Translations under genes and position numbers: made by a program
Shown: piece after piece, positions 13,247 through 23,979 of the stretch
Position numbering within the stretch: position 1 is the stretch's first letter
Layout: the number at the start of each line of letters is the position of its first letter
Source of the DNA: Serripes groenlandicus
Lineage: Eukaryota; Mollusca; Bivalvia; Cardiida; Cardiidae
Length of the DNA: 64,000 bases
NCBI GenBank assembly: GCA_031761405.1
Contig: JASEVX010000003.1
Location: 117,120,051-117,184,050 of the forward strand
Direction of reading: 5' to 3'
The notes under the pieces: generated by a model
What the model was told of the DNA's origin: nothing
Seen by the model: the letters and a program-made list of their open reading frames with translations, nothing else
Database searches by the model: none

Positions 13247-13255
13247 TATATATAA
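13247..13255 (+). promoter_or_regulatory. Possible TATA box of the transposase gene
   Basis: TATATATAA lies 130 bp before the proposed start codon. Position and sequence fit; there is no other proof. Confidence 0.45.
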
Positions 13256-13384
13256 CCCAAAGGAAGACTTAGAGTGCAAACGACTGGAGCCCGCATTAAG
13301 TTCCGTCTTTTAGACATTTTAAACGAAGTTTAGTGGGCGCTTTTTTTTAAATGTAAACAGACTCTTGGTCTGATAGAGGTCATC

Positions 13385-16300
13385 ATGACCGAAAACATTC
13401 CCAAGTACCCAGATATCGGATGTTTAACTTTACCTTCTGTAGACGAAGACACCAAACAAAAGTTGTTAAATGGCACCTGGCCATCATGTCTTCAGTTCTC
13501 ATTTCCCACACGGTGAGTCTTTTTCTTAGTTTCAAATAGAAAATATACACTAAAGTCTATTCTCAGTATTCTGCATAATTTAAACCAATTTTGAGTTGAT
13601 TTTGAGGATAATTGTATATTTTATGAATGGTTTCTCCTTTTGACTTACGACAAATATTTGCGTACGACGTTTAGTAAGACGGGCCCCTGCCCTTGATGAG
13701 TCGGTAAATATTCGTAATGAGGAAATAGCATGCCATTGTGTTTAAATAAGAAAAATGTTACGAATTTGATTGAGAGGATTTCGTGGCCGAGTGGTTAAGG
13801 CGACGGACTTCGAAGATTAAGTGTTTTACCCGCCAAAGTTCAAAACCAACCCTCGACATAATTTTTTAATTTTTTTTTTGCAACTAAATATTTAACTCAT
13901 TACATTTAATATGTTTCAAAGGAAATTACACGAAAATATATATTATTTTTAAAAAAAATGGACTTGCAGATTGTGTAAGCACACGATTTAATAGACAGTA
14001 CAACTTATTTCAAATTAAGACAGTCGAATGCAGTGGCAGGCATTTTCTTCTTCATTTTAATTAATGTTTAATTTAACTAGTATTGAAGATAATATAAATA
14101 AGAAGACATTTAACATGAAAAACTGTTATAAAAGAAAACGGCGCTGTTATAACTGAAAGGAGTTCAAACAACCACAGCCGTCTGTGTTTTGGTTTGCCAA
14201 AATTGGGTAAAACCCCAAAACAAGATAGCCCCTCTTTCTGGGTTATCAAGTTAAATATGAACCAAATTAGGGGATTTTTAGAAGATGAAAAAATGCTATT
14301 ATTAGAAACTGGTTTCCACAAATAATATTATATGAAGTCAGGGACCGCCCTAAAATCAGTCGCCTTATATATATATGAAGTCAGGGACCGCCCTAAAATC
14401 AGTCGCCTGTGACATAGCTCGCCCCACCCACTTTCTCATTATTCGTAAAAGACCGCACACATCATTTAAAATGTTTTTAATCTTCTGAACATGCTGCGAC
14501 AATTTCGTGAAATTGACTTACGATGAGTTTTATCGTAAGTTGCTTGATACCGGGTTCGATGCCCCATCCGGCTGATTTTTTAAAAATTCTTTGTCTTGAA
14601 CGAAACAGTATTTTAACAATTTTAATTACCATTATTTATTATTGTTTTCTTTTCCAGAGAATTTGGAAAAAGTAGTAAGCCGCGAAAACTCAGCGGGAAA
14701 TGGTTAATGGAAACACCATGGTTGAGGTACTCTATGACAAAGGATGCCGTCTTTTGTGTGAACTGCTGTTTGTTCGGAGGACGAGAGAAAACCTTTACAG
14801 CTGGAACATGGGATTGGAAGAATATTTCCATGATAATAAAACGTCATGCAGATGAAAAATCTCATCTTGATGCGTCTATTCATGCCGAAGGCTATATGGA
14901 TATCTTGTCCGGCAAATGTGAATCAATAAACAAAACCATATCCACCAGTGCAAAAGAATCGGTAAACAAAAATCGATACATATTGTCCAGAATTATTGAA
15001 GTAATTGTGCTTTGTGCAAAGCAGAATATACCATTACGTGGACACACCGAAAATAACAGCAATTTCATGGCTATACTGAGGACCTTTGCACAAAATGACG
15101 AAATACTAGCAAACCATCTAGAAAATGCACACTATAACAGTAAATACACTTCACCAGAAATCCAAAACGAATTAATTAACATTTGCGCAAGTCAGGTGAA
15201 GAATCAACTTTTGGAAGACTGTCGGTCGTGCCCCTATTACGCCATCATGGTTGATGAAGCAACAGACAAATCGACAAAAGAACAACTGTCTTTTTGCGTG
15301 CGTTTCGTTGATGGGAGTTGCGAAGTCCGAGAAGAATTTCTTGGATTGGTCGAGTGTGAATCGATCAAGGGAGTCGCACTCTGCGCAAAAATTGTGGAGT
15401 TCTTGCAAGAAGCAAATCTCGATATACTTAAGATCAGGGCTCAGTGCTATGACGGTGCGTCAAACATGTCTGGGAAATTTCGGGGACTTCAAGCTCTTAT
15501 CCGTGAACGTTCACCACATGCAAATTACGTGCATTGCAAATCGCATTGTTTGAATCTTTCTTTAGTCCATAGCTCGAACATTCCTTGTGTCAGAACCATG
15601 ATGTCGACTGTTCAGGACATAAGCTTCCTATTTGACTATTCAGCTAAACGGTTGTTTGCATTCCAGGACGAGCTGTCACGCGATGTTGCTACCCAAGAGG
15701 AAATGAACCAGCGCACTAAGGTCCGTAAACTGTGTGAAACACGTTGGTCCAGTCGGGCAGACGCTCTTGAAACTTTCAAGAATGCGTTCCCGGTAGTGGT
15801 TCACGCATTGGAGACGTTGCAGGCAGATAACGACGAAAAGGCGGGGCAATATCTGGCCGCCATATTACGCTTCGAATTTATAATCGCGCTGCTTGTGGCG
15901 GAACACATTCTGAGTAGCACCGTCCCCCTGACAAATCTCCTACAAAAGCAGGACAACGACTTGTTGCACGCTGTGAGTGAAACACGCGTAGTTATTAAAC
16001 TGTGCAACGATGAAAGGGCTGACCAGTATGTTTGGGATGCTTTATACGACAAGGCCGTAAATGTTAGCGCTGATTTTAATATTCAACCATCAATGCCGAG
16101 AAGAGCTGGTCGTCAGCAGCACAGAGCTAACCCTGATGTCCAAACGGTGTCCGATTACTACAGGGTCACTTTGTATAATGTCTTCCTGGACCATTTAGTT
16201 CAGGAAATGGAAACTCGGATCCTGGGTAATGAAGATCGGTACTGTGCGCAACACTTATTGCCTTCCAAACTCGCTGACCTGCGGGAAAATATGCTGCCGA

Positions 16301-16683
16301 CAATTTATGCCGCCTTTGCCCCCGACCTTCTTCAAACATACGAGACATTCAAGTCGGAAATTGCTAGATGGAGAGTCAAATGGAGTATTACAGACATTAG
16401 GGCTTCAAGACTCCATGACACCCTTCAGCAGACGTGCAAGGACTTGTATCCTTGCATTTGTACCATCATCGGGGTCCTTTTGACAATGCCACCGACGTCG
16501 GCCACATGTGAAAGGTCATTCAGTGGAATGAAACGCATAAAGAACTATTTGCGAACAACAATGACGTCTGACAGACTGTCGTCTTTGGCCCTAATCCATG
16601 TACACAAAGACATGAACATCAATGTTGACCGAGTGATTAACGTGTTTGCCTCAGAGAAATGCAGAAAACTAGACTTTTTCTAA
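13385..16683 (+). CDS. hAT transposase, two exons, 717 residues, apparently intact
   Basis: Exon 1 is 13385-13512, ending ACACG before GTGAGT. Exon 2 is 14658-16683, after TTTTCCAG. The joined frame is open for 717 codons and the junction gives R-EFGKSSKPRK, so conserved sequence continues across it. A TTF/BED-like zinc-binding block with the pair CVNC (residues 76-79) follows a W-ETPWLRYS motif. The catalytic core has VDEATD (about D242), CYDGASNMSG (about D308) and a late ATCERSFS (about E661) within the C-terminal hAT dimerisation region ending KNYLRTTM. This is the DUF4371 plus Dimer_Tnp_hAT layout seen in ZMYM1-like transposases. Expected role: cutting and joining the element's ends. Starting at 14707 would lose the upstream part of the zinc-finger domain, so I prefer the spliced model. 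Confidence 0.9.
13513..14657 (+). other. Transposase intron with tRNA-like relic and a 43-bp tandem duplication
   Basis: A 1145-bp GT-AG intron. At 13782-13855 a tRNA-Ser-like stretch has a perfect TGGCCGAGTGGTTAAGGCG A-box region but a degraded B-box (AAGTTCAAAACC), so it is a pseudogene or SINE relic. Bases 14329-14365 are repeated at 14372-14408 (TCAGGGACCGCCCTAAAATC). A second tRNA-like tail with CGGGTTCGATGCC lies at about 14551. Confidence 0.7.
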
Positions 16684-17001
16684 ATTGACGTTTGACATTG
16701 ACTTGAAACGCATTTAGATGTTGAAAACTAATGTCGCTAGTTTTTCCTCTTGTCTTTTATTTGCAATATTCGCTGATATTTTATGAATTTCAAAAACATT
16801 TATGAGGTAAACAAAATACTTGAGGGTTAAAGCATAATGTTTAACATAACGGCATAGCATATATTTAATTAAACAATATAATTATGTATAATTATAATTT
16901 GAAGAAAACAAACCTCAAGTTGAAAATAGCCAGCAAATAGTGTCTAAATTAACAATATAAAATCAACGTCCAGTTGCTGTCAAATTTATTTCAGTCAAGG
17001 G

Positions 17002-17007
17002 AATAAA
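17002..17007 (+). terminator. Possible polyadenylation signal of the transposase gene
   Basis: AATAAA about 320 bp after the stop codon and still inside the element. Confidence 0.4.
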
Positions 17008-17168
17008 ATCTAAGTAAAATGTCATGATATATATGGTCTAGAAAACATTCTTATTTGTACCAAATATACCCCAAAACGCATCTCCGACATTCTATGGTCA
17101 AAATTTTTTCGGGGGGGGCATGCCCCCAGACCCCCCTAGCGCATTCGGCCTACACCTTCATTTCATCC

Positions 17169-17182
17169 AAGCTACGCCCCTG
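17169..17182 (-). repeat. hAT right terminal inverted repeat
   Basis: On the minus strand it reads CAGGGGCGTAGCTT, mirroring the left end. Confidence 0.85.
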
Positions 17183-18099
17183 GTGTTGCCAAAAAACCTT
17201 GAGTTTCATCAATTGTTACGTTTTGAATCATGTAAGAATTGAAATTACATATTCATAACATATATATTTAGTATTGCGTGTGGCCAGTTGGTAGTTCGGT
17301 ATAATTTTGCTCCTCTTCACTCATTCTATCCCGCGAAACCCTTAAGGTGTCGCCTATCTAGTATAGAATGAGTGTAGTGGAACAGAATTATTCTATTCTG
17401 TTCTATGGAACAAATGTCTATACGGCTATTGGGACACATTGTGTTGTAAAATTCAGCGATTTGTGGACAAAGAAATCGGTGAGAACGATTTCGCTGAAAT
17501 TAGCCACACTGATAGACCACAATGCGATCTAGGTCTGGGCGGTTTCGTTATATCTGGGAAAAATCTAGTTTCAGAGATTTTTAAGGTTAAAACCCGAAAA
17601 ATCGACATTTTGACTACATATTTCTGTAGATCTCGCACTAGCAAAAAACGGATTCAGCTAGAGACCTGAAATTCATACTGAAACTTGTCCAATATCGAGT
17701 ACAAACAACGGTGTTTTTAGATTTCTCATACATTTAGTTTTGATAGTTGGAGAATGCTTTTAATAGGGGCTCTTGAATCAAATATTTTCACGTGACCAAA
17801 TACTTGGAAAGTGACGTCACGTTCAGCACTTCAGCGGTATGACGTCATAACGTTATCGCTTTGGCGCCAAAACCAATAGTATGGTGTGTTTATCTTTTAG
17901 ACTTGCGGAAATAATTTTGGTGTTGCCAAAAAACCTTGAGTGTCATCAATTGTTACGTTTTGAATCATGTAAGAATTGAAATTACATATTCATAACATAT
18001 ATATTTAGTATTGCGTGTGGCCAGTTGGTAGTTCGGTATAATTCTGCTCCTCTTCACTCATTCTATCCCGCGAAACCCTTAAGGTGTCGCCTATCTAGT

Positions 18100-18291
18100 A
18101 TGATGGAAAGGGTTAATGCAAGCAGATGGATTTTCGTTATTCGGTCTAACCAATGAAATCTTTGTAAACCAGATGGCAAACCAATCAAAACTCGAATTTC
18201 GCGGGTGGAGACAAATGTGCGGCTTTGTTGCAGCCATAAGTCGACTTTTCGAAAAAGCATGCTAGGAATGGGACAAGGCTCTATTCTAAAA
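18100..18291. other. Unique 192-bp spacer within the satellite array
   Basis: It lies exactly between one unit's terminal CTAGTA and the next unit's TAGAATGAG, and matches no other unit. It begins GATGGAAAGGGTTAATGCA, like the end of an FB1 foldback, so it may be a remnant of an inserted element. Confidence 0.6.
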
Positions 18292-19519
18292 ATATAGAAT
18301 GAGTGTAGTGGAACAGAATTATTCTATTCTGTTCTACGGAACAAATGTCTATACGGCTATTGGGACACAATGTGTTGTAAAATTCAGCGATCTGGGGACA
18401 AAGAAATCGGTGAGAACGATTTCGCTTAAATTAGCCACACTTATAGAACTCAATGCGATCTAGGTCTGGGCGTGTTCGTTATATCTGGGAAAAATCTAGT
18501 TTCAGAGATTTTTAAGGTTAAAACCCGAAAAATCGACATTTTGACTACATATTTCTGTAGATCTCGCACCAGCAAAAAACGGAATCAGCTAGAGACCTGA
18601 AATTTAAACTGAAACTTGTCAAAGATCCAGTGCAAACAACGGTGTTTTTAAATTTCTCATACATTTAGTTTTGATAGTTGGAGAATGCTTTTAATAGGGG
18701 CTCTTGAATCAAATATTTTCACGTGACCAAATACTTGGAAAGTGACGTCACGTTCAGCACTTCAGCGGTATGACGTCATAACGTTATCGCTTTGGCGCCA
18801 AAACCAATAGTATGGTGTGTTTATCTTTTAGACTTGCGGAAATAATTTTGGTGTTGCCAAAAAACCTTGAGTGTCATCAATTGTTACGTTTTGAATCATG
18901 TAATAATTGAAATTACATATTCATAACATATATATTTAGTATTGCGTGTGGCCAGTTGGTAGTTCGGTAGTTCGGTATAATTCTGCTCCTCTTCACTCAT
19001 TCTATCCCGCGAAACCCTTAAGGTGTCGCCTATCTAGTATAGAATGATTGTAGTGGAACAGAATTATTCTATTCTGTTCTACGGAACAAATGTCTATACG
19101 GCTATTGGGACACAATGTGTTGTAAAATTCAGCGATTTGAGGACAAAGAAATCGGTGAGAACGATTTCGCTGAAATTAGCCACACTGATAGACCACAATG
19201 CGATCTAGGTCTGGGCGGTTTCGTTATATCTGGGAAAAATCTAGTTTCAGAGATTTTTAAGGTTAAAACCCGAAAAATCGACATTTTGACTACATATTTC
19301 TGTAGATCTCGCACTAGCAAAAAACGGAATCAGCTAGAGACCTGAAATTCATACTGAAACTTGTCCGAGATCCGGTGCAAACAACGGTATTTTTAGATTT
19401 CTCATACATTCAGTTTGGATTCTTGGAGAAAGCTTTCAATAGGGGTTCTTGATTTTAAAAAAATCTGTGGGCGTGACTAGGAAAGTGACGTCACGTCAGC
19501 GGTTGACGTCATAACGTTA

Positions 19520-19606
19520 CAGTGGTGCAGAGGTAGAGCGTCGGCCTCTCGTATCAAAGGTCCCTGGTTCGAGTCCCGTGATGAGCGGGTCCTTTTGAGA
19601 TTTTAA
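19520..19606 (+). mobile_element. SINE S-A, 3'-deleted, in last satellite unit
   Basis: The head and B-box are intact, but the body stops at TTTTGAGATTTT and the unit resumes at ATAATGTTC. This is a deletion private to the array edge. Confidence 0.75.
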
Positions 19607-19907
19607 TGATTTAATTTTGAGATAATAATGTTCTATTTATCTTTTAGACTTACGGAGATAATTTTGTTGTTGCAAAATACTAGTTTCATCAATTGTTACG
19701 TTTTGGATCATGTTAGAATCGAAATAATAGTATCAGCATTGTGTGTGGCCGGTTGGTAGTTCGGATGCAATTCTGCTCCTCTCCACTCATTCTACCCCGC
19801 GAAACCCTTAAGGTGTCGCCTTTCTAGTAAAATAATAAATCCTTAAATAAATATATGCATACATACACATAGATCAAAGCTAAATGGAAAAAAAAAGAGA
19901 AAATTGT

Positions 19908-19980
19908 GGTGGGATCGAACACATGTCATAGGACTGAATTCGTTAATCTTACCGGCTCAACCGACTGAGCTAATAATCTA
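19908..19980 (-). other. tRNA-like sequence (pseudogene or SINE head)
   Basis: The minus strand reads TTAGCTCAGTCGGTTGAGC (A-box region) and later GTTCGATCCCACC (B-box). The acceptor stem does not pair well, so I do not call a functional tRNA. Confidence 0.45.
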
Positions 19981-19984
19981 TTAT

Positions 19985-21110
19985 CATACTTTCTAGTCTA
20001 AACCAATATGTATTTATATATTTAACTGTACCGAGGCGTTCCGAATACAAAAGTTACCTCCTCCTGCCAAAAGTGTATATTTACATCGCTAGTGACTGCT
20101 TGACTCCTGGTGAACTCCACTGAATAAACATTTCAAATTACTATTTTGATTTTTGTCTACGTTGAGATATAATTTTATTATTTAGCATTTTGCTAAATTT
20201 CCTAAATTTGACGTTCATTTGACGTCTTTTTTTTACATAACGTTCTTGCACGTCGCTAAACAACTTTACTATTTCACAACAAAATAATGTCATTCACATT
20301 TTCGGTATCTTCTGTTTGTATATATTTGAAATATACACAGCTTAAACTGGTACTTTCTTGTAAAATTATGCTGTGGCCCGCCTATGCCTCAACTCGTTTC
20401 TTTGACAACAATTTATAACTAAACTAATGACAATTTTAGAAATATTAATTCGCCATAAGGTAGAGCAAAAACAAATATACATATGGTATGAATTCCGAAA
20501 TATGTATTAACTAATACAAGAATCACTAAGAAAGTGTTATTACTTTTTGATTACCCCTTGTATAATAATATATAAACAGATTTCCAAGTATGATTAACCC
20601 TGTATCCTGTATTACGTCTATTTATATACTGTATCATTTGCAATAAAATAACTATTCGGGAAGAAATAAATTAAAATATCCATTTTTAGTAGGGAGTAGA
20701 TTTCATGATACCATAAAGTTGATGTTTAATATATCTATAGGTGCTACCTATTTACGAAAAAACGCAAGATAATTATAAACACAAATTAAAGAGCATACTT
20801 TGGCCATAAAAAGGGATTTATAAGTAATTGACTAGACAATAATAATGTTAATGTCATGTTTCGTGCATTATCAAAAAATATTTGGAATTCGTATTGCTGT
20901 CGTCTATTATTACGAACAGAAAATAATAAAGTAAAGACTTTCAGCAAATCAAGGAATACATTTATAATGAACGAGGTTAAAACATGATGGCCAAGATGAT
21001 CCTTAATCGATCACCTGCATTATGGTAAAGAAGCAAAAAGATCAGCCCTTTGCTGATGCCACCTGGCGACTGCCTTTTTCAACAAATGATGTAAGGGGTC
21101 ACATTTCTGC
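19985..21110. other. Unassigned AT-rich DNA
   Basis: I see no gene or repeat structure. Confidence 0.5.
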
Positions 21111-21235
21111 TAAACCCTTTCCCTATTAGAGACGGTTTCTGAGGCCTTTGCAACAGACGATTTAGGGAAAGATTGTCGCTAAAAGAACAATTGCTCCTTA
21201 TGAGAAAGTTATCCTTTTGCCACAATGTTTGATAA
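21111..21235 (+). mobile_element. Diverged FB1 foldback fragment
   Basis: Begins TAAACCCTTTCCC and keeps the GACGGTTTCTGAGGCC, CAACAGACGA and CTTTTGCCACAATG blocks of FB1. The right terminus is missing. Confidence 0.6.
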
Positions 21236-21517
21236 ATAGCTAATGTATAGTAATTTGGGGTATTTCATGTTGATACCACTTTTTTGCGGGAAATGACGTC
21301 GCTCCATTGACGTTACGCCAAGATGAAGTGTTACTGAAATGACGTCACGTCCTTCTTTGGCTACGATACAGTCAACATTTAGGTTCGGGCGTAGAAGTCT
21401 AATGCTGTCGTTTTTTTGACGAACGGGAAAACATATTTCTTACAGAGTTCCATTTATTTTTAACTTTTCGTACAAATGTTAATTCCCACAAAACACAGCA
21501 CTTTAATGATCTTAAAT
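21236..21517. other. Unassigned; cluster of CRE-like sites
   Basis: Three TGACGTY motifs within about 65 bp (21295-21345), one of them a full TGACGTCA. No gene is identified beside them. Confidence 0.4.
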
Positions 21518-21687
21518 ATCGATTTAAAAAAAAAAAGATTAAAAAGACGACAATAATTTAAAAAATCCGTGTTTTTCGTGTCATTTTATACATAACCAAA
21601 ATATCGATTTAAAAAAATAATATTAAAAAGACGACAATAAATTTTTTTCAATCCGTGTTTCTCGTCTCATTTTATACATACCCAAAA
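21518..21687. repeat. Tandem duplication of about 85 bp
   Basis: Two copies, each with ATCGATTTAAAAAA, AAAAAGACGACAATAA, ATCCGTGTTT and TCATTTTATACATA. Confidence 0.85.
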
Positions 21688-21999
21688 TAGCGGCCCCCAT
21701 GGATTTGGCCAGTTTCATTTCAGAAAGCTTCATGGGTTATGAAAAAAAAAAAAAAAAAAATCTCACACCTGTTACCTATAACGAAAAAACCCATTTATGT
21801 TTTTTTTTCGTATTATGCAAAACAAAAGGTTGTCAATTTTAATTCCACTAACTGCGTTTCAGTTCAAAAATCGCAATGTGCGTTCCGACGTGCGACATCG
21901 GTAAAACGGCATTCTGATTTACTAAAAATCGGCTTCATAGATTTTCTTGAAATTCTGGTAACTTGAAGTGAAAAGGGTGATCTTAATGATATGTATTTC

Positions 22000-22205
22000 T
22001 TAAAAAATTAAAAATGATGTAATTACTTTGAAAATATTCCAGCGAAATTTTCATTAACAAACGGGTATTTTTATCTGAATCGTCATGGCAGAAACATTAA
22101 ATTTATATCATGACACAGGTAACTTTATTCTCTATAATTCGGTGTTACAAATACCCGATTTTTAATGAAAATTTCGCTGGAAGTAATTGCATAATTTTTA
22201 ATTTA
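22000..22205. mobile_element. Foldback element
   Basis: Arms at 22037-22070 and 22149-22182 (TTCCAGCGAAATTTTCATTA against its inverse), extending outward less perfectly. Confidence 0.7.
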
Positions 22206-22377
22206 CTAAGCATTTACCCGAGAGATTTTTTAAACAAATACATATTAACTTTGGAAATTAAATTCAAGATAATACTGTTTACGGTAAACCGACGTTGACG
22301 AAAAATGTGACGTCATAAAATTGGAAATTCCAAACGTCATACGTTATGTCACTAATACAGGTTTTGTCGTGGACTGG

Positions 22378-22393
22378 CTCATATATATAAAAG
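22378..22393 (+). promoter_or_regulatory. TATA-like motif in a dispersed repeat
   Basis: CTCATATATATAAAAG follows a segment shared with 2749-2806. It could be the promoter of a transposable element; the open frame around it (22321-22644) has no recognised domain. Confidence 0.3.
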
Positions 22394-22587
22394 ATGCCTA
22401 CGCATCTTTGCTATCTGATCATCTCTTTCAGTGGATGTCAGAAGAGTATTGTACTATTCAGGGTATTATCGATGAACAGTGCAGTGTCAGATCATACGCA
22501 GAATTGTCAGGGGCTACTCTGGTCGCACATGTTCGTAAACCTTTCAGACATGTAAACGAGTTCTGGCGCCTCTGCAGTAGACGAAAT

Positions 22588-22672
22588 TTGGAAACATTGA
22601 GGCAAAATGAGAAATTGCTCATGATAAGCAATTTCCCCCTTTAGCTACATTGTTTCAACATTTCTTCTGCTG
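22588..22672. mobile_element. FB1 foldback fragment
   Basis: Contains GCAAAATGAGAAATTGCTCA and CAATTTCCCCCTTTAGCTAC, the centre of FB1, without either terminus. Confidence 0.5.
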
Positions 22673-22756
22673 CACAATAATTCTTCTTTCATTTATTAAG
22701 AGTTTTAAAAAAAAAATACCATGTATGTTTTAAAAGATTGGTTGTATGTGGGTAAG

Positions 22757-22910
22757 TCTTAACTCTTTCAGCGACAACGGCAATATTGATGTTTTTGAAA
22801 ACAATACAGATTCAGCTGAGTCAGTTCGTTCCGAGTTGTTTCACCTGAAAATCAGTATTGTTTGCCTTTTGAGTTATTGAAATATTCCAAAACTCATATA
22901 ACATTAAGCC
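22757..22910 (+). repeat. Dispersed foldback-like repeat, family D
   Basis: Starts AACTCTTTCAGCGACAA and shares order and sequence with 51849-52030; partial copies lie at 26920-27115. Internal CAATACAGATTCAG and CTGAAAATCAGTATTG are imperfect inverses. Confidence 0.7.
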
Positions 22911-22975
22911 TCATTGATACTAAGCGTGTTGAAATCTTAATTTTAAGAAAAACAGTAATAGACAACAGCCTTATT

Positions 22976-23242
22976 TATACATCCTCGGTATCCAGGCTAT
23001 TCATAAAATATATGATACCCTGGCCAAATTGGCTAGCGAAACTTCGTAAAGCATGCACCACGATTTATTCAGGAACTGCACTGTATCTTTCGTATCGCAT
23101 GAGGTTTGTGTCATGCGACCAATCAAGCGGCTGGATTTCACCTCATTAATTATTCATGAGTACGATATGTGTACAGCCAATTTGCCCAGGGTATCATATA
23201 TTTTATGAATAGCCTGGTGGGTACCGAGGGTGTATTCATGAA
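22976..23242. mobile_element. Foldback MITE, family FB4
   Basis: Arms 22976-23036 and 23174-23240 are almost perfect inverses, including CCAGGCTATTCATAAAATA and ATGATACCCTGG. About 140 bp of unrelated sequence separates them. Confidence 0.88.
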
Positions 23243-23479
23243 GAATAGCTAGAATTGTATGCAAATTTATATAATCCTAAGCACACACGGCAGACCATGA
23301 TTAGACTACATGAATAATGATATGCAGAGGGGTCTTCGTCCTCTATTTACACTCGAGTACAATCGATAATTTTAAAATGCTTAAATTCACAGAAAACAAG
23401 GTTTTTATTTGTGTATTTTATGCCGCTGCCTATAGTATTTCAGTAAGATCACAGCATTTCCTGGGTGATTTTCCCGTAC

Positions 23480-23706
23480 ACGTCGAGGGCTTGACGTGAA
23501 ACAGTTGTAACTAAAACCCTATTTTGAAAACTCTGGTTTAGGGGCAATTTTGACTTGGTAACCAATGGAAATTTAGGTACCATTGCTCAGAAAGAGCAAT
23601 GACACATACATTTCCATTGTTTACCAAGTTTCTGGCGAGGTAATTAACCTTGGTAAAAAAATATATATATATATAGTTACAACCGTTTCACGCCAAGCCC
23701 TCGACG
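23480..23706. mobile_element. Foldback MITE, family FB3, copy 1
   Basis: Ends CGTCGAGGGCTTGACGTGAA and TTCACGCCAAGCCCTCGACG are inverses. A central hairpin surrounds CATTGCTC...GAGCAATG. A second copy lies at 27662-27834. Confidence 0.88.
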
Positions 23707-23979
23707 TACTGCGGGTACTCCTGACACAAGCGCATCTGTTCAAATGCTATATTCTCGGAACATCGATTTTTTAAAGTACTTGATCTGATCCGGCTGGAAA
23801 TCATAACTTAGTTATGAATTCATTTATCTGATTCTTAACTAAAAGAAAAATCTTAAAGAGTTAGGCAAAAGAAAATCTGAAATGATTTTAGTTAATTTAG
23901 AATGAGATATAGAAATATTTTTAGATTAGTGCATGCGAGTATTTTTTCACCCACAAGTTTTGTCTGGGTTTTTTTCTAG

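Larger units (their letters stand above)
13047..17182 (+). mobile_element. Complete hAT-superfamily DNA transposon, 4136 bp
   Basis: The element starts CAGTGGCGTAGCTT and ends AAGCTACGCCCCTG, which are imperfect terminal inverted repeats. A perfect 20-bp palindrome (13071-13090, GTGTAGGCCG and its inverse) lies just inside the left end. Its GGCCTACACC half recurs near the right end (17148-17157); such subterminal repeats are plausible transposase-binding sites. The 5-bp target duplication fits the hAT lineages that make 5-6 bp rather than 8 bp duplications. The single gene inside has one intron and an intact frame. Insertion into a satellite unit shows it is younger than that unit. Confidence 0.95.
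17183..19835 (+). repeat. CRE-bearing satellite array, right part
   Basis: The remainder of the interrupted unit, then units starting at about 17363, 18293 and 19041. The array ends at CCTTTCTAGTA near 19830. The last unit is long-type with a truncated SINE. A unique spacer (18100-18291) separates two units. Confidence 0.93.

Noticed and set aside
13779..13860. Functional tRNA-Ser in the transposase intron
   Set aside because: The A-box region is good, but the anticodon arm and B-box are degraded and the acceptor stem does not pair.
4495..19345. Recurrent 63-76 codon open frames in every satellite unit (MCCKIQRF... on plus, MLVRDLQKY... on minus)
   Set aside because: The frames are open on both strands of the same bases, and indels and stops differ between units. 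Conservation follows the satellite's sequence identity; no start context, splice or domain evidence.
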